Assembly: GCF_001180265.1 (NCBI RefSeq)
Contig: NZ_CVSW01000010.1
Span: 1-64,000, forward strand
Direction of reading: 5' to 3'
DNA from: Prochlorococcus marinus
Lineage (GTDB): Bacteria > Cyanobacteriota > Cyanobacteriia > PCC-6307 > Cyanobiaceae
Length of the DNA stretch: 64,000 nt
This document shows positions 8,607-17,167 of the stretch, in pieces. A model generated the notes under the pieces. That model saw nothing but the letters and a program-made list of their open reading frames with translations, ran no database searches and was not told the origin of the DNA. Within the stretch, counting starts at the first letter, position 1, and each line of letters starts with the position of its first letter. The position numbers and the translations under genes are program-made.

Positions 8607-10375
8607 TATTCATTTATACTAACTATTCCATTTTGAACAGAAATTTTTTTAGAAAAAAGCTTATCTTTAATTATTGTTTCATCATGAGATACAAAAATAA
8701 AAATCTTATCTTTAAACCTTTTTAGAATAAATAGTAAAATATCTTTTGCAGATCGATCATCCAAGGCACTAAGAGACTCATCAAGAATTAATAAATCTGG
8801 GTTTTCCATCAAAGCAGACCATATTATTATTCTTTGTTTTTGACCACCACTATAAGGTAATTGACTTGCAAAAGTTTTTTGAAGATATTGGTCATGATTT
8901 TGTTTTATATTTGGGAAGAAATCAATTCCAAGACATAACCTAAATTCCTCAATTAAATCTTTCTCACGAGGCAATACTTGTTTAAAATCGAAAATCTGCC
9001 TTCCAAGTAAATAGGATAAAATATTACTCCATAAGATTTGTTCATTTTGATAAAGATATCTAATTTTAGGTTTACTTAAAAAATTTCCTTTATCGGAAAA
9101 GAATTTTATATCTCCTTTATCAGGTTTCCTAAGTCCAGCAATCAAATCTAAAAAAACACTTTTTCCTGCTCCACTTTCTGAAGTTAAAATATATGATTTG
9201 CCCTTATACAAAGAAATAGAACTTACTCTAATATTAAAATCAGATACTCTATCTTTATCTAATAAATCATCATTAAAATTAGGAAATTTTGGGAATTTAT
9301 AAAAAACATCAGAAATTATTATTTTTTTTATAATATTATCAGCAATATTTTTTTCAAAGTTTTTAATTTCTTTCTTATTTTGTTTATTATTAAGCAATTT
9401 CCATACTTTAAATAAATCTATAATCTGATAAGAGCAAGCACTTAATGTTGGAAATGATGAAGAGATAATTTGTAATTGAGGCAAAATTCTTAGAGAAGCA
9501 AAAATCGCTACAGAAATAGTTGCGACATCAAAGTCTTTATCTCTAAAAATCAAGTATAAAATAGCAATAGAACAATACACAGTTGGTTCGGCTGTTATTC
9601 TTGGTAAACCTGAATAAAATAACTCTTTAGATTGAGATCTTCTTTTTCTCCTTAATTGAAAAGTTAATGCATCTTTAAAAAACGAAATATTCCTAGTTGT
9701 AGTTTTAATATATCTTGAAGAAAAGATCATACTTCTAAATAACTTAGAGAGATCCTCAAAAGATTGGCTAGTACTTAATCCTAAGTCTTTAGTTTTTAAA
9801 GATGCAATAAATCCAGAAGAAAAATATACGAGAAGGGAGCCGCCAAAAAAATAATATAAAAGAAAAGAGTAAGAATTAAAGATAGAGAATAAAAGTATAA
9901 AAAATATAATTAAGAGGGCAGATAATATGTTTAGTAAAAAAAATAAACTCTCTGGAATTCTTGATGCATTATTAAAAATAAGAGATGTTAATCTTTCAAC
10001 ATTTACCTTGTCTACAAATTCAATATCTCTTTGAAAAACTAGTTGATAAAATTTTAAAGAAATAGAAACATAAATTTTATCTCCCAAAAATAAAATTGAT
10101 CTTGAACAAATTAATCTAGTTAATGAAGCTAGTATAGTTGAAGAAATTATCAAATAAACAAAATTTATTTTATCTAAATATAAATTACTAAATAAGTTTA
10201 TTGATTCGTTATTATTTGAAAATAAGATTCCCACAGAAAAAATCATTAACAGATCAAGAAGTGCCGCAATGTTAATAAGAATAAAAGTTATTAGAAAAAA
10301 GATTTTTAACTTAAGAGAAATTTGGCTAAAAATAAATCTGTAAGAAAAAAAAATATTTTTAAGAAAAATCAGCAT
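8606..10375 (-). CDS. ABC transporter, MsbA/PglK-type flippase (permease-ATPase fusion)
   Basis: A 589-residue half-transporter. About six membrane segments lie within residues 20-310, followed by a nucleotide-binding domain. Walker A is SESGAGKS at 399-406, the signature SGGQKQR is at 509-515, Walker B LLILDES is at 528-534, and the D-loop SALDD follows. The switch His is present in FVSHDE near 570. This is the exporter type that flips lipid-linked oligosaccharides (PglK) or lipids (MsbA). It sits between the cytidylyltransferase fusion and two GT2 genes with 0-1 base gaps, so a PglK-like role for the nonulosonate-containing lipid-linked glycan is plausible. A separate Wzx-type flippase exists at 37703. 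Confidence 0.88.
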   Translation of the reverse strand: MLIFLKNIFFSYRFIFSQISLKLKIFFLITFILINIAALLDLLMIFSVGILFSNNNESINLFSNLYLDKINFVYLIISSTILASLTRLICSRSILFLGDKIYVSISLKFYQLVFQRDIEFVDKVNVERLTSLIFNNASRIPESLFFLLNILSALLIIFFILLFSIFNSYSFLLYYFFGGSLLVYFSSGFIASLKTKDLGLSTSQSFEDLSKLFRSMIFSSRYIKTTTRNISFFKDALTFQLRRKRRSQSKELFYSGLPRITAEPTVYCSIAILYLIFRDKDFDVATISVAIFASLRILPQLQIISSSFPTLSACSYQIIDLFKVWKLLNNKQNKKEIKNFEKNIADNIIKKIIISDVFYKFPKFPNFNDDLLDKDRVSDFNIRVSSISLYKGKSYILTSESGAGKSVFLDLIAGLRKPDKGDIKFFSDKGNFLSKPKIRYLYQNEQILWSNILSYLLGRQIFDFKQVLPREKDLIEEFRLCLGIDFFPNIKQNHDQYLQKTFASQLPYSGGQKQRIIIWSALMENPDLLILDESLSALDDRSAKDILLFILKRFKDKIFIFVSHDETIIKDKLFSKKISVQNGIVSINE

Positions 10376-12436
10376 CTAATTTAATCTTTTAAAACCATCA
10401 TGACAAACATTACATTCTAATAAATTATCAATAGATTCAAGTCCTTTCTCACAAAGTGATATTTTCTCAAAGACGTTATTAAGTAATTCTAAATAATTAT
10501 CAAGAACCTTTATTTTATGTTTTGTAGAAGCATAAAAAATAGTTGATCCTAGATATCCATGAGTCAACATTTCTTGTGCAATAAAAGTTTTATATTTCAA
10601 ATGATTTTTTGATTTAAAAGCAAATGCTGCAAGTGAATCTAATCCCATAGTATCGATTTCTAAATTATTTAAATTAGCTATTTTTTCCCAACCTTTCTTT
10701 AAGTATCCTCCTAATTCTGTTACTTTATCCCAACTTTTTTCTCTTTCCATAATTTCAATAGCCTTTAATGCGGCAGTAGGTCCTATTCTTTCTGTCCAAA
10801 ATGTACTACTTATAAAGGTACTTTGAGCAGCTTGCATTACAGAACTTTTCCCAATAACTGAGGTTATTGCATAACCATTACCTAATGCTTTCCCAAAGAT
10901 TGAAATATCTGGATTTACTTTATATTTTAAATGCAGACCTCCAAATGTCTCTCTAAAACCTGAGGTACATTCATCAAAAATAAGAACAATTCCATTATCA
11001 TCACAAATTTTTCTAACTTTATTTAAAAAGCCATTTAATGGAGGTTTATTTCTTTGTACTTCCATCTTGACCGCTGCCAAGTTATTTTCTTCCACTATTT
11101 TCTCTAACTGATCAAATTTGTTATAAGAGAAAGATTTTACAGACCCCTCTAGACTTTTTGGGACTCCTAAAGGGTCTAGTCCTGGCAGCAGATGTTTATC
11201 AAGACTAGAGTTACTAGCGAGATTATTAGCTAAATACCAATCATGCCAGCCATGATAACCACAAATAGCAACTACATCTCTACCGGTTGCGGCTCGAGCA
11301 ATTCTTATAGCGATTGCATTAGCTTCTCCACCAGTTCGAGCAAATCTGACCATTTCAGACCAGGGGTGCATCTCAACTAATTTTTCAGCAAGAAGTACTT
11401 CTTCTGGACAATTTAGAGTGCTCATATTACTTTTTCTCAAAGCATTTGAAACAGCCGCATCTATTTCCTTATTTGCGTATCCCAACAAGTTAGTACCAAT
11501 TCCCATTATTGATAGGTCTTTATATTTTTTTGAATCAATATCCCAAATATTGATCCCTTTAGCTTTTTTGTAATAGGCTGGCCATTTTTCTGGTGCAAAC
11601 ATTTCTGGCCTTTTAGATAGAAGCATATTGCCTCCGGGAATTATATACTTAGCTCTTTGCCACATTTTTTGAGATTTATTCATTTTCAGACCCTCGTTTC
11701 TATAAAATTTATCATTAATGTTAAATAATTCAGGCCTCTCCTTGTAAAGAGAATATATTTCTTGCCATTTCATATCAATCCTCATATCAAATGCATTAAA
11801 AATATTAGCCATTACCCTATAATCTTCTGGAAGATCAACCGTTAATCTAATTTTTGATAAATCAATTGGATTTTTTATATTGAATTTTTTCAGGTTTGGA
11901 TTTTCCCTCATCCAAAGGGTTACATGCTCTCTTTCATAAATATCTTGACAATTCTTATAAGCCAAATCAAGGACTTCTTTAGTAAAAATTTCAATATCTA
12001 AACCATCAGGGAAAGTTGGCGGATCTATATTAGATAAATAATCAAATTGATTTTCCTTGAATTTTTTTATTGCATTGTCTAAAAGATTAAAATCTACCAG
12101 AGGACAATCTCCTGTTATTCTTATGAGAGTTTTACAATTTGTTTTTTGAGATGCAAAATAAAATCTACTTAAAACATCATCGGTTTCTCCCTGTACAAAT
12201 TTGAATCCAAATTTTTTGGCTATATGAATTAACTTAAGATCCTCTTCTTTACGAGTTGTTGCCAAAAAGAACTCATCAATTAATTTAGACTTTCTAAGCC
12301 TCTCAAAAAGAATCTCTAACAAAGACCATCCTTTAACTTTTTTAATAACTTTATTTGGAAAACGGGTTGAACCCAATCTTGCTTGAACTATTACAGCCAC
12401 CCTAGAACTACAATTAAGATTTATTTTTTTATCCAT
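10376..12436 (-). CDS. Fusion: SpsF/NeuA-like cytidylyltransferase plus class III aminotransferase
   Basis: A 686-residue fusion. Residues 12-245 are an SpsF-type nucleotidyltransferase (VIVQARLGSTRFPNK at 15-29, ITGDCPLVD at 107-115), the family that makes CMP-nonulosonates. Residues 252-686 are a glutamate-1-semialdehyde-aminomutase-like class III PLP aminotransferase. It has YHGWHDW at 394-400, IFDECTSGF at 486-494 (Asp488 for the PLP ring) and the Schiff-base Lys516 in FGKALGNGYA. The first half should activate the PseI product. The second probably installs an amino group on a sugar or nonulosonate precursor rather than serving tetrapyrrole synthesis. An internal ATG at residue 252 with its own Shine-Dalgarno is described separately. 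It overlaps the upstream methyltransferase by 8 bases. Confidence 0.88.
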   Translation of the reverse strand: MDKKINLNCSSRVAVIVQARLGSTRFPNKVIKKVKGWSLLEILFERLRKSKLIDEFFLATTRKEEDLKLIHIAKKFGFKFVQGETDDVLSRFYFASQKTNCKTLIRITGDCPLVDFNLLDNAIKKFKENQFDYLSNIDPPTFPDGLDIEIFTKEVLDLAYKNCQDIYEREHVTLWMRENPNLKKFNIKNPIDLSKIRLTVDLPEDYRVMANIFNAFDMRIDMKWQEIYSLYKERPELFNINDKFYRNEGLKMNKSQKMWQRAKYIIPGGNMLLSKRPEMFAPEKWPAYYKKAKGINIWDIDSKKYKDLSIMGIGTNLLGYANKEIDAAVSNALRKSNMSTLNCPEEVLLAEKLVEMHPWSEMVRFARTGGEANAIAIRIARAATGRDVVAICGYHGWHDWYLANNLASNSSLDKHLLPGLDPLGVPKSLEGSVKSFSYNKFDQLEKIVEENNLAAVKMEVQRNKPPLNGFLNKVRKICDDNGIVLIFDECTSGFRETFGGLHLKYKVNPDISIFGKALGNGYAITSVIGKSSVMQAAQSTFISSTFWTERIGPTAALKAIEIMEREKSWDKVTELGGYLKKGWEKIANLNNLEIDTMGLDSLAAFAFKSKNHLKYKTFIAQEMLTHGYLGSTIFYASTKHKIKVLDNYLELLNNVFEKISLCEKGLESIDNLLECNVCHDGFKRLN
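11691..11695 (-). promoter_or_regulatory. Internal Shine-Dalgarno before the aminotransferase domain
   Basis: On the minus strand, GAGGG lies 7 bases before an in-frame ATG (11683-11681, residue 252 of the fusion). That ATG falls at the domain boundary (MNKSQKMWQRA). Such a strong site is rare in this AT-rich window. It suggests either a relic of two separate genes or production of a free aminotransferase from the same mRNA. Confidence 0.5.
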
Positions 12437-13094
12437 TCTTTCTAATTATCGATACTGAAACCCAATCTTGCATATTATCGGTGTATTTATTTTCGTTATG
12501 TGAAATTAATTTGTGATTATATATTTTATAATTTGGATGCCAAGTAAACATTGTTGTTCTATCCATTTTATAGCTTTTCAAAGTAGGTTCATGAAAATAT
12601 ACATTTGAGAATGGATAAGATGACCAAAAATCTATAATTGCAATCCAACTATATTTTTTCAATACTCTGTTAGCTTCATTACTGATTAGAAATAGATCAT
12701 TAACATCACATAAGTATAGACAGAATCCATAAATCAAAATATCAATTGAATTATCTTTGATAGGCAATTTTTCAGCAGTGCCAATTTCAGATTTGATTTG
12801 ATTTGATCTGACATGATCTACCGCTTTTTTACTAGGATCTATTCCTGAGACATCCCAATTTCTTTTGTTTTTAAGTTCAGTCAATCTCATACCTTGTCCC
12901 ATTCCTACTTCAAAAACTTTAGTATTTGAATTATTCTCACAAGGAAGTTCCAATACAAGCGGTAAAAGTGGATCATTCTCAATCCAATATCTATAATCAA
13001 TTTCACTCAAAAGAGAATTTCTGTTAAACCATGAATCTCCTTCTCCATTTAAAAATGATTCTTTTTGGGAGGTATTATTCTTCATAACTTCCAA
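12429..13094 (-). CDS. SAM-dependent methyltransferase (class I)
   Basis: A 221-residue class I methyltransferase. Motif I FEVGMGQGM lies at about 61-69, an acidic ribose-binding segment follows (SGIDPSKKAV), and DNSIDILIYGFCLYLCDV at about 112-130 is motif II-like, as in Methyltransf_11 proteins. It is 13 bases into the end of the aldo/keto reductase gene and 8 bases into the start of the cytidylyltransferase fusion, so it is firmly part of the nonulosonate operon. The likely role is O- or N-methylation of a sugar intermediate or of the finished glycan. The acceptor is unknown. Confidence 0.8.
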   Translation of the reverse strand: MEVMKNNTSQKESFLNGEGDSWFNRNSLLSEIDYRYWIENDPLLPLVLELPCENNSNTKVFEVGMGQGMRLTELKNKRNWDVSGIDPSKKAVDHVRSNQIKSEIGTAEKLPIKDNSIDILIYGFCLYLCDVNDLFLISNEANRVLKKYSWIAIIDFWSSYPFSNVYFHEPTLKSYKMDRTTMFTWHPNYKIYNHKLISHNENKYTDNMQDWVSVSIIRKNG

Positions 13095-13981
13095 TTTCTT
13101 GGGTCCAAATCTTCTTCATTTCTCCAAGAAAAATTTGTTGTTACATCATTATATTCGTTATTTTGAATTTTAGAAATTTGATCAAGTATTTGTTTAAAAT
13201 CTCCAAGTGAAGATAATCCAATAATTAAAGAGTCCAAATATTTACATTTCAATAGGAATGACAAAGCTGCTTCAATTGGATTTATATTTAATTCTTTGAG
13301 TGAAATTTGACAATTTTGGTGGTGAATTTTAAAACTTTTTGATAAAAAATCAGGCCATTTATTTATTGGTTGTAATAAAAGTCCCTGTAAAAAAATACTT
13401 CTTGCTTGAATTAAAATTTCATTCTCATAAAGACTTTTAATTGTTCCATCTAAAAAAAGTCTTTGATCATAAATAGAAAAAGGCAATTGAACTACATCAA
13501 TATTTTTCAAATTAAAGTTTTCTAAATCCTCTTTTTTATATATGGAAACACCTATATTATTAATGAGATTTTTTTCTTTTAAATAAAATAACCAATCAAA
13601 TAAAATTTCATACTGATTTTTCATAATATTATTTGGGTTATGGATTAATAAAGTATCGATTTTTTTTGTATTTAAATTTTCCAAACTTTTTGAAAAATTT
13701 TTTTCCCATTCTTTTACTATTTCCGTTTGACAAAGATAATTTTTATCAATAAAAAACTTAGTCGTAATTTTAAAATTTTCATGATCCTGAATTGCTTTAC
13801 CAAGAGTTTCTTCAGCAACTCCATAAGATCTTGCTGTATCAATCTTTGAAATATTATTATCTTGAGCTATTTTTAGAATCTTAAGAACTTCAGGTAATAA
13901 AATTCTTCCTTTATTGTTAGTAATTCCATAATCTAAACCAAACTGCGCAGTTCCAATGGATATCTTACTACTATATTTCAT
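13082..13981 (-). CDS. Aldo/keto reductase
   Basis: A 299-residue TIM-barrel NAD(P)H reductase. The catalytic tetrad is visible: Asp48 and Tyr53 in KIDTARSYG, Lys75 in ITTKFF, and His114 in LLIHNP. The N-terminus KISIGTAQFGLDYG is typical of AKR proteins in nonulosonate and deoxysugar clusters. It is translationally coupled to pseC (four-base overlap) and to the following methyltransferase. It probably reduces a keto-sugar intermediate made by PseB/PseC or by the class III aminotransferase. No such step exists in the classic pseudaminate pathway, so its presence implies a variant product. Confidence 0.85.
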   Translation of the reverse strand: MKYSSKISIGTAQFGLDYGITNNKGRILLPEVLKILKIAQDNNISKIDTARSYGVAEETLGKAIQDHENFKITTKFFIDKNYLCQTEIVKEWEKNFSKSLENLNTKKIDTLLIHNPNNIMKNQYEILFDWLFYLKEKNLINNIGVSIYKKEDLENFNLKNIDVVQLPFSIYDQRLFLDGTIKSLYENEILIQARSIFLQGLLLQPINKWPDFLSKSFKIHHQNCQISLKELNINPIEAALSFLLKCKYLDSLIIGLSSLGDFKQILDQISKIQNNEYNDVTTNFSWRNEEDLDPRNWKL

Positions 13982-15183
13982 TTATAATTTTTCAAAACAA
14001 ATTTTAGATTTTTTATAACTTTTAATTGTTTAAAATAAGATAATGATGGATATAAAGGGATACTTATTGAAGAATTTGCAAACAACTCGCTTTTGGGAAA
14101 TTGTCCTCTTTTAAAACCAAATTTTTGATAAAAGGGGTGCAGATGAATTGGTAAATAATGTAATTGAACTCCTATTAACAATTTTCTTAATTCAATAAAT
14201 ATTTGCCTATGAAAAGGAATTAATTCTTTATTTAATTGAATAATGGATAAATGTAAGGAACTTTTTACATCTTTAGGTATTTCAAGAAAATTTATTGGTT
14301 CACTCTTTAATCTAGACTTATATAAATCTAATTTAGCATTTCTTTTTGAGACGAATTTATCCAATCTATTAAGTTGACTTAAACCAAGAGAAGCCTGTAT
14401 ATCAGTAATCCTATAATTAAATCCTAAATATTGCTGTTCATATAGCCATGGAGAAGGATCCTGATCAATAAACCTTTTCTGATCTTTTATAATTCCGTGA
14501 CTCCTTAAATCACTTATCTTTTCTGCAATTTTTTCATTGTTTGTTAATGCCGCGCCACCTTCCCCAGTAGTGATTAATTTAACTGGGTGAAAACTAAAAA
14601 CAGTTATGTCACTATATTTACATGATCCAACTGGCAGACCTTTATATTTACCTCCAATTGCATGACTTGCATCTTCAATAATAGAAAAACCATATTGTTT
14701 AGATAATTTGAAAATAGATTCCATATCACAACTTGTGCCAGCAAGATGAACTGGAATAATTACCTTAGGTAAGGTGCCATTTTTTGCAGCAATTTGCAAT
14801 TTAGACTCAAGCGCCTTGATATCCATAAGTCCATTTTCAATATTAATGTCTACAAAATCAATCTTTGCTCCACAGTAAATTCCACAATTAGCAGATGCAA
14901 CAAACGAGATTGGAGAGGTCCAAAGCCAATCACCCTTTTTCAAATTAAGAGCTAAACAAGACAAATGAAGAGCACTTGTTGCGCTATTTACTGCTAAGGC
15001 ATATCTAGATTTACAGTATTTTGAAATTTCATTTTCAAACTTTTCAATTGCTGGACCATTTGTTATAAAATCACTTTTAAGGATTTTCAAAACATTGAAA
15101 ATATCTCGCAAATTAATATCTTGCCTTCCATATGGAATAAATTGATTTTTTTTCAAATTTACCTTTTTAGATAGTCTTATCAT
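13978..15183 (-). CDS. pseC: UDP-4-amino-4,6-dideoxy-sugar transaminase
   Basis: A 401-residue DegT/DnrJ/EryC1 aminotransferase. It has PYGRQDI at 17-23, the stacking motif NSATSALH at 66-73, IIEDASHAIG at 168-177 (Asp171 for PLP N1) and the Schiff-base Lys202 in FHPVKLITTGEGG. That last motif and the overall length match PseC, which converts the 4-keto product of PseB to UDP-4-amino-4,6-dideoxy-N-acetyl-altrosamine using glutamate. It follows pseB by 106 bases on the same strand and overlaps the aldo/keto reductase gene by four bases. A different 4-keto sugar substrate cannot be excluded. Confidence 0.88.
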   Translation of the reverse strand: MIRLSKKVNLKKNQFIPYGRQDINLRDIFNVLKILKSDFITNGPAIEKFENEISKYCKSRYALAVNSATSALHLSCLALNLKKGDWLWTSPISFVASANCGIYCGAKIDFVDINIENGLMDIKALESKLQIAAKNGTLPKVIIPVHLAGTSCDMESIFKLSKQYGFSIIEDASHAIGGKYKGLPVGSCKYSDITVFSFHPVKLITTGEGGAALTNNEKIAEKISDLRSHGIIKDQKRFIDQDPSPWLYEQQYLGFNYRITDIQASLGLSQLNRLDKFVSKRNAKLDLYKSRLKSEPINFLEIPKDVKSSLHLSIIQLNKELIPFHRQIFIELRKLLIGVQLHYLPIHLHPFYQKFGFKRGQFPKSELFANSSISIPLYPSLSYFKQLKVIKNLKFVLKNYK

Positions 15184-15289
15184 AGTTAATTAAATAATAA
15201 AACTTTGTTTAATTTAATTCAAAAATATTAGTTCTTGAAATAGCAAGAATAATTGTTTTCAAAATAAACAAATTACTAAAAAAACTTAT

Positions 15290-16303
15290 TTAAATTGGTT
15301 TAAAATTTTTATCAATTTTTAATTTAATAATTTTTCTCAAATCTTGAGGAGAAATTAAATCATTATTTTTGGAATCGAGATAAAAATTAGACTCGACTTT
15401 AGAAAAGTTAATATTTTTTTCTTCATACAACTTCAATAATTTTTGATCAGAAGGCAATATTGCATAATATTTACCTAAATCTATAGTGCTAGGACCATCT
15501 GATTTAGAAATCATTTCTTCGTGAATCTTCTCTCCAGGTCGCAACCCTATATATTCATGTCTACAAGAAGGTCCTATAGCCTCTGCTAAATCTAGTATTC
15601 GATAACTTGGAATTTTAGGAACAAATATTTCCCCACCAAGACAATTTTTTAAAGCCCAAACAACCATCTCTACTGCCTCATCAAGAATTATATTAAAACG
15701 TGTCATAGATTTATCTGTAATGGGTAATATTCCTGTTTTTGCTTTATTGATAAAAAATGGGATAACTGAGCCTCTTGATCCCATCACATTTCCATATCGA
15801 ACCACAGAAAATTTAATATTTTTAAAACCCTTAGTATTATTTGAAGCTACAAATAATTTATCAGCGCACAACTTTGAAGCTCCATAAAGATTTACTGGGG
15901 AACACGCTTTATCTGTACTTAACGCAATTACTTTCTTTACATTTGAATTCATACAAGCTATTGCTAAATTTTCAGATCCAATAACATTTGTTTTGATAAA
16001 TTCTATTGGATTATATTCTCCTATTGGAACATGCTTTAAAGCTGCCGCATGTATAACTATATCAATATCATTTAAAGCCGTTTTCAATCTATTTTGATCT
16101 CTGATATCACCTAAAAAGAATCTCAATTGAGGAAACTTTTCTTCAGGATATAGCTGCTGCATTTCAAATTGTTTTAACTCATCTCTACTAAAAACTACTA
16201 ACCTCTTAACCGAAGGGAAATTATGTACAATGTGATTTACAAAACTTCTTCCAAAGCTTCCCGTCCCGCCTGTTATTAAGATCTTCGAGTTTTCTATCTC
16301 CAA
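15290..16303 (-). CDS. pseB: UDP-N-acetylglucosamine 4,6-dehydratase (inverting)
   Basis: A 337-residue short-chain dehydrogenase. The NAD-binding GGTGSFG is at 12-18, AALKHVP at 87-93, ALSTDKA at 127-133 and the catalytic Tyr140/Lys144 in YGASK. This soluble, single-domain form with STDKA and LRPGEKIHEEM matches PseB (FlaA1), which removes water from UDP-GlcNAc and inverts C5, the first step to pseudaminic acid. The longer membrane-bound 4,6-dehydratases are excluded by length. The relative FnlA would belong to L-fucosamine synthesis, but pseC and pseI downstream point to the nonulosonate route. Confidence 0.9.
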   Translation of the reverse strand: MEIENSKILITGGTGSFGRSFVNHIVHNFPSVKRLVVFSRDELKQFEMQQLYPEEKFPQLRFFLGDIRDQNRLKTALNDIDIVIHAAALKHVPIGEYNPIEFIKTNVIGSENLAIACMNSNVKKVIALSTDKACSPVNLYGASKLCADKLFVASNNTKGFKNIKFSVVRYGNVMGSRGSVIPFFINKAKTGILPITDKSMTRFNIILDEAVEMVVWALKNCLGGEIFVPKIPSYRILDLAEAIGPSCRHEYIGLRPGEKIHEEMISKSDGPSTIDLGKYYAILPSDQKLLKLYEEKNINFSKVESNFYLDSKNNDLISPQDLRKIIKLKIDKNFKPI

Positions 16304-16412
16304 AATGTGTTGCCTTAAAATTTCATTAATTAATTAGAAAATAATAATACATAAACGTTTATTTTATCTTGTTTTTAGAATAAATTTATCAATTTCTAAG
16401 GAAGTTAAATTT

Positions 16413-17063
16413 CTACAATCTACCTAAAAAAAGAGTTTTTATATATTTCCCAAAATTATTATTTTTAAAAATAATACTTTTAATTTTTTGACGAATTTTA
16501 AATGGGAATCTGAAAAATATACTTAAAATTAAAGTCTGAATCTTATTTCCTTGAATTCCTTTAAATTTAGAGGGTATTGTCCAGTTAGCTCCATATCTTC
16601 CTCTTAATTTTTTTATATAATCTTTTGGTAAATTTAAATTAATTCCTTGCCATTCTAAATTTATAAATTCTCTTTTTTTATTAACAAAACATTTTTCCCA
16701 AATTACTTTTTCCCAGCCATCATAAAAATCGCCATCTAAATTAACCTCGGTCATGTAAAAGTCTATAGAAGCATATTTTTCAGTTTCTTTGGTCTTTATT
16801 ATTAAAGTTGATTCTCCTATTCCATATCCATATTCCAGTTCAAAATTCTCTTGAATAAGAATCTTTTTTAGTAAATGGAAATCATTACTATCACAAATTA
16901 TATCAATATCATCGTCACCATTAATACAAGAATTATTTCTTACTATTCCTAATAAAGTTCCATATGCTATGAACCACATCTTAAAATTATTATTTTTAAA
17001 GCAATGAACTATTTTTAAAAGAGTGAAATTTAATTTTTCAGCACTACAAATATTCCCAGCCAT
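16413..17063 (-). CDS. LicD-family phosphotransferase-like protein
   Basis: A 216-residue protein with the LicD hallmark: AYGTLLGIVR at 33-42, then DDDIDI at 50-55, a nucleotidyltransferase-fold metal-binding acidic pair. LicD proteins transfer phosphocholine, or a related group, from a cytidylyl-activated donor onto cell-surface glycans. A C-terminal basic, hydrophobic tail (about 180-210) may touch the membrane. It is the first gene of the minus-strand nonulosonate operon. It diverges from the phosphonate operon 104 bases away, whose first enzyme carries a cytidylyltransferase-like domain. That pairing suggests it transfers an activated phosphonate onto the glycan. This is inference. Confidence 0.8.
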   Translation of the reverse strand: MAGNICSAEKLNFTLLKIVHCFKNNNFKMWFIAYGTLLGIVRNNSCINGDDDIDIICDSNDFHLLKKILIQENFELEYGYGIGESTLIIKTKETEKYASIDFYMTEVNLDGDFYDGWEKVIWEKCFVNKKREFINLEWQGINLNLPKDYIKKLRGRYGANWTIPSKFKGIQGNKIQTLILSIFFRFPFKIRQKIKSIIFKNNNFGKYIKTLFLGRL

Positions 17064-17136
17064 TTTTGAAGAAAATTTTTACATTTATTATATAATCATA
17101 AATTTTTAATAAAATAACTACAAATAATAATGATAA

Positions 17137-17142
17137 TATAAA
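17137..17142 (+). promoter_or_regulatory. Possible -10 element of the phosphonate operon
   Basis: TATAAA lies 25 bases before the pepM start, with an overlapping GATAAT just upstream. No clear -35 is seen, as is common for cyanobacterial promoters. In DNA this AT-rich the match may be chance. Confidence 0.25.
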
Positions 17143-17167
17143 TTCTAGCTTAGAAGTGTTTTTTTGA

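Noticed and set aside
10376..12436. Aminotransferase half as the tetrapyrrole enzyme HemL
   Set aside because: It is fused to a cytidylyltransferase inside a nonulosonate operon, and its sequence departs from HemL around the PLP site. The true hemL is expected elsewhere.
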